Positions 61,746 through 64,000 of a stretch of 64,000 bases of DNA are shown here, piece by piece. The translations under genes and the position numbers were made by a program. Positions within the stretch are counted from its first letter, which is position 1; each line of letters opens with the position of its first letter. Source of the DNA: Leptasterias polaris (Eukaryota > Echinodermata > Asteroidea > Forcipulatida > Asteriidae); contig JAZGTN010000213.1 in the NCBI GenBank assembly GCA_037783415.1, positions 1,054,001-1,118,000 of the forward strand, in the 5' to 3' direction. The notes below the pieces were generated by a model. That model was not told the origin of the DNA. It searched no databases and saw only the letters and a list, made by a program, of their open reading frames with translations.

Positions 61746-62082
61746 ATGTCGTGGCTGAGCAGTCTAGTTCATCGGACCCAAGCTCTGGTGCTGTCAGCAG
61801 CAGAGTGTGGCTTCGATACCTGGTCATGACTCTTTTACCCTTGAGCAAAGGACTTGACCATAATTGCTTTGTGAAAAGTTGGGAAGGTAGTGCATTCTGC
61901 TCTAGCAGCCAGGCTCCTAGTGGATGGTACCCATGCCTACATCCTTACTGACTGTGATGGGGTAACACTGTTTCAGCCCCAGGAGTAGGTGACAGTTGAT
62001 TTGGGTTGCTAGCCCCAATTAGTTAAGTGTAGCCCTCACCTTGAAGTGGCTGTCCAGCCTCTTGATGTATAGGCGATCTCTC
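61746..62082 (+). mobile_element. tRNA-Leu-type SINE, diverged
   Basis: ATGTCGTGGCTGAGCAGTCT, CCCAAGCTCTGGTGCTGTCA, GTGTGGCTTCGATACC and CTTGAGCAAAGGACTTGACC correspond to the SINEs at 46805 and 50619. The tail is decayed. Confidence 0.7.
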
Positions 62083-62321
62083 ATAAAAAAAACCATAAAA
62101 ACAAAGTCACAGGGCAATTTTTCACCCAACTCAAGAGACAATCTTCTAGCTGCAACTCATTATCCTCCCCAAAATAATGAGAAAACTCAAATGTGAATGA
62201 ATTTTCTAATTGGAGATTGCCTGGATGGAACTGGTTGCCTGTAAATTGCCTCGTGTGGCATGACCTTAAGAGCCATGTCACACTAGACTGTTAGCAGTCA
62301 TCCCATTCTTGATAACCTCCA

Positions 62322-62546
62322 ATAGATAGGTTGCAGTATGACGCAAGTCGGCCATCTTTACGGGCAATTTGGAACACACAGTCATGCGTTACGCGTGAGA
62401 ACGGCGTGCAGGACGCGCACATTTCACCAAACTCATTGCATTTCACCAAACTCATTGCGGCTGCGTTAATAATTTGAGCGCTTGACGCGCCTGCAAACCA
62501 AAATGCGATTTGCCCGTAAAGATGGCGTCTACTGGGAACTATCTAT
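62322..62546. mobile_element. MITE with ATAGATAGGTTGCAGT ends, copy 2
   Basis: ATAGATAGGTTGCAGTATGA at the left and GGGAACTATCTAT at the right. Relative to 30421-30654 it has duplicated ATTTCACCAAACTCATTGC in tandem and lost the GTGATTGGTTAGTGAATGAC stretch. Confidence 0.85.
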
Positions 62547-62565
62547 AAGAAAAACATTCATTTTT

Positions 62566-62668
62566 ATTTTGCAAAATATGGGAAAATATGGGAAACTTTT
62601 GAAGGGGCACCAAGTCCAAGACCAGGGCAATAGAGGCTGTGGCCTGCATGAAATCCCAGGCCTAGGAT
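62566..62668 (+). mobile_element. CAGGCCTGG-family copy, 5'-truncated
   Basis: ATGGGAAACTTTTGAAGGGG, CACCAAGTCCAAGACCAGGG and GCCTGCATGAAATCCCAGGCCTA are the right half of the family; GGGAAAATAT is repeated at the break. Confidence 0.7.
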
Positions 62669-63644
62669 TGCAACAATAATGTCTCAAAAATGTCTCTTAT
62701 TTCATGCAGTGTAGTAGGTTGCCTATACTCTGGATTGAACTTCAATAGTTAGAAAAACTTGTGACATTCTTAAACCCAGCAATTTTAAGTCCATGTGTGA
62801 ACAGTGGTGCGTTGACGAAACCTGCCAACTTACAGCAGCAGAGTTAAATTAACACATCATTTCATTTGTTCAATACAGTTATTTCATGGGTTTGGGTTCT
62901 CCGAACTGCACGTACTTTCAGAAGCTGAGTGGTTTTGCTTTAATTTCTTTGGAAGTATATAAAAAAATACTAGTAAATTAAAGAAGATCCAAATTATATT
63001 ATTTAAAAGGGTAGGTGAAGAAGCTTGAAGAAAATCTGATGACACCAACCCCCTTTCCTTGGTTATTGCCACAATGATGCTGTAGCTTCTGCCCTTTACG
63101 CAGATTCAATAATCAGTTTGACGTCAGTCATGAATATATAATAGACAAGCTAAATCAAACAAGCTTCCGACAAACTCATTAAGGGCTCGGGAGATCTGAA
63201 CGAGGTGGAAGTGATTAAGTCCCTAGCCGAACAATAGATGGCCCTGAGATCTATTGTCAGTGGAGACCTGGAGACAATGGTCCAACTATGATCCCTGGGA
63301 ATTTGCTTGTAAAAAATACGAGCATGGCTGCATTAATTATACAGGTGTAGACTACGTAGAGAGTTGAGATGTGAATAATTGAAACCGGCTTAGTCATAAA
63401 ACCAGCCTGATGATAGTGATTTACTCCATTAAAATCGTACATCCTTCTTCACGGATCAAATTTGGGTGAAAAATCCACAAGACCGCAGGGCTTGTAAACC
63501 AGAAATTTGTGTACAAGACCAGAATCAAAAAGACAAGAATCAAAACTTGAATTATTTATTCAGTTTCCTCAAAGAAAGAAAGAAAGAAAGAGGAAATCAT
63601 TAGATTGGATGGAAAGTTTCATGTCTATAATCAGTACTTTGCCT

Positions 63645-63975
63645 TTGAAGAATGTGCATAACATTGGTAAGATGGAAAGTACACTTAGTTTACATGGAAT
63701 AAAGATGGTCATGGTGTAAAAATTCCATTAAAATAGTTTTACCTGAAATGCTCAAGTTTTTGAGAAATGAGCCGACCAATTAGTTTGATCTTGCAAGTCT
63801 ATAATCGGAAGTTTGAAAACAGTAAAAACAGTGATGTGGTTTTTCACTATTAACCATTGTCTCTGGTGACCAATTGAACCTAGTTTCACAGGTTTGTTAT
63901 TCCATTTATATGTTGGGTCTGACACAAAGTGGGATTGCTGGTCTATGATAATTACTCAATGTTTGCCTCATGTCT
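63645..63975. mobile_element. TTAA-class MITE, ACATTGG subfamily
   Basis: GAATGTGCATAACATTGGTA, CATGGAATAAAGATGGTCAT, TTTCACAGGTTTGTTATTCC and TATGTTGGGTCTGACACAAA match 36908-37254. The ends have decayed (TTGA at the left, CTTAA at the right). Confidence 0.72.
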
Positions 63976-64000
63976 TAATGCTGTGTTTTATGGAAGGTAG

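Larger units (their letters stand above)
61284..64000 (+). other. G-alpha 3' UTR and downstream sequence
   Basis: No further exons are seen. It holds a (GT)n-rich run (about 61365-61415), an imperfect direct repeat GGACTTGGCATATT (about 61437 and about 61579), a SINE (61746-62082), the second ATAGATAGG MITE (62322-62546), a CAGGCCTGG copy (62566-62668) and a TTAA-class MITE (63645-63975). The only AATAAA I noticed is inside that last MITE (about 63699), so the transcript end is unknown and may lie beyond the window. Confidence 0.55.

Overview
This is animal nuclear DNA, most likely from an echinoderm (possibly a sea star). That assignment is an inference from the shape of the encoded G-alpha protein, the long repeat-filled introns, and the abundance of MITEs and tRNA-derived SINEs. 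I see no prokaryotic, viral or organellar genes.

Two protein-coding genes can be rebuilt exon by exon, both on the + strand. (1) Positions 443-3770 hold the last five exons of a HUWE1 orthologue, a giant HECT-type E3 ubiquitin ligase. They encode its final 303 residues, nearly all of the HECT domain, and the upstream exons lie outside the window. A 3' UTR with three candidate poly(A) signals follows (about 3771-6920). (2) Positions 9936-61283 hold a complete eight-exon gene for an inhibitory-class heterotrimeric G-protein alpha subunit (GNAI family). It encodes 354 residues in exons of 118, 43, 142, 158, 129, 130, 154 and 191 coding bases, and every splice junction keeps the reading frame. 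The two products belong to unrelated pathways (ubiquitination and GPCR signalling), and nothing suggests they work together.

The rest is intron, UTR or intergenic sequence, largely made of non-autonomous transposons. Recognisable groups are: a family of about 140-220 bp with ends CAGGCCTGG, flanked by 6-bp direct repeats (about a dozen members); a family of about 350-390 bp with TTAA target sites; a family with GGGCCCAATTTCAT-like ends; hAT-like and piggyBac-like elements, some nested; several one-off long-TIR elements; two tRNA-derived SINE families (one tRNA-Leu(CAA)-like, one with a perfect 14-bp target duplication); and the decayed 3' end of a LINE.

The least expected signal is at splice boundaries of the G-alpha gene. 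The end of exon 4 with its 5' splice site is repeated downstream in a 104-bp array. The end of exon 6 with its 5' splice site is repeated several times in intron 6, and a piggyBac-like MITE later interrupted one unit. A 34-bp segment with a branch-point-like motif is duplicated just before exon 8. I found no new multi-gene system; these splice-site arrays and the CAGGCCTGG family are the best candidates for something undescribed.
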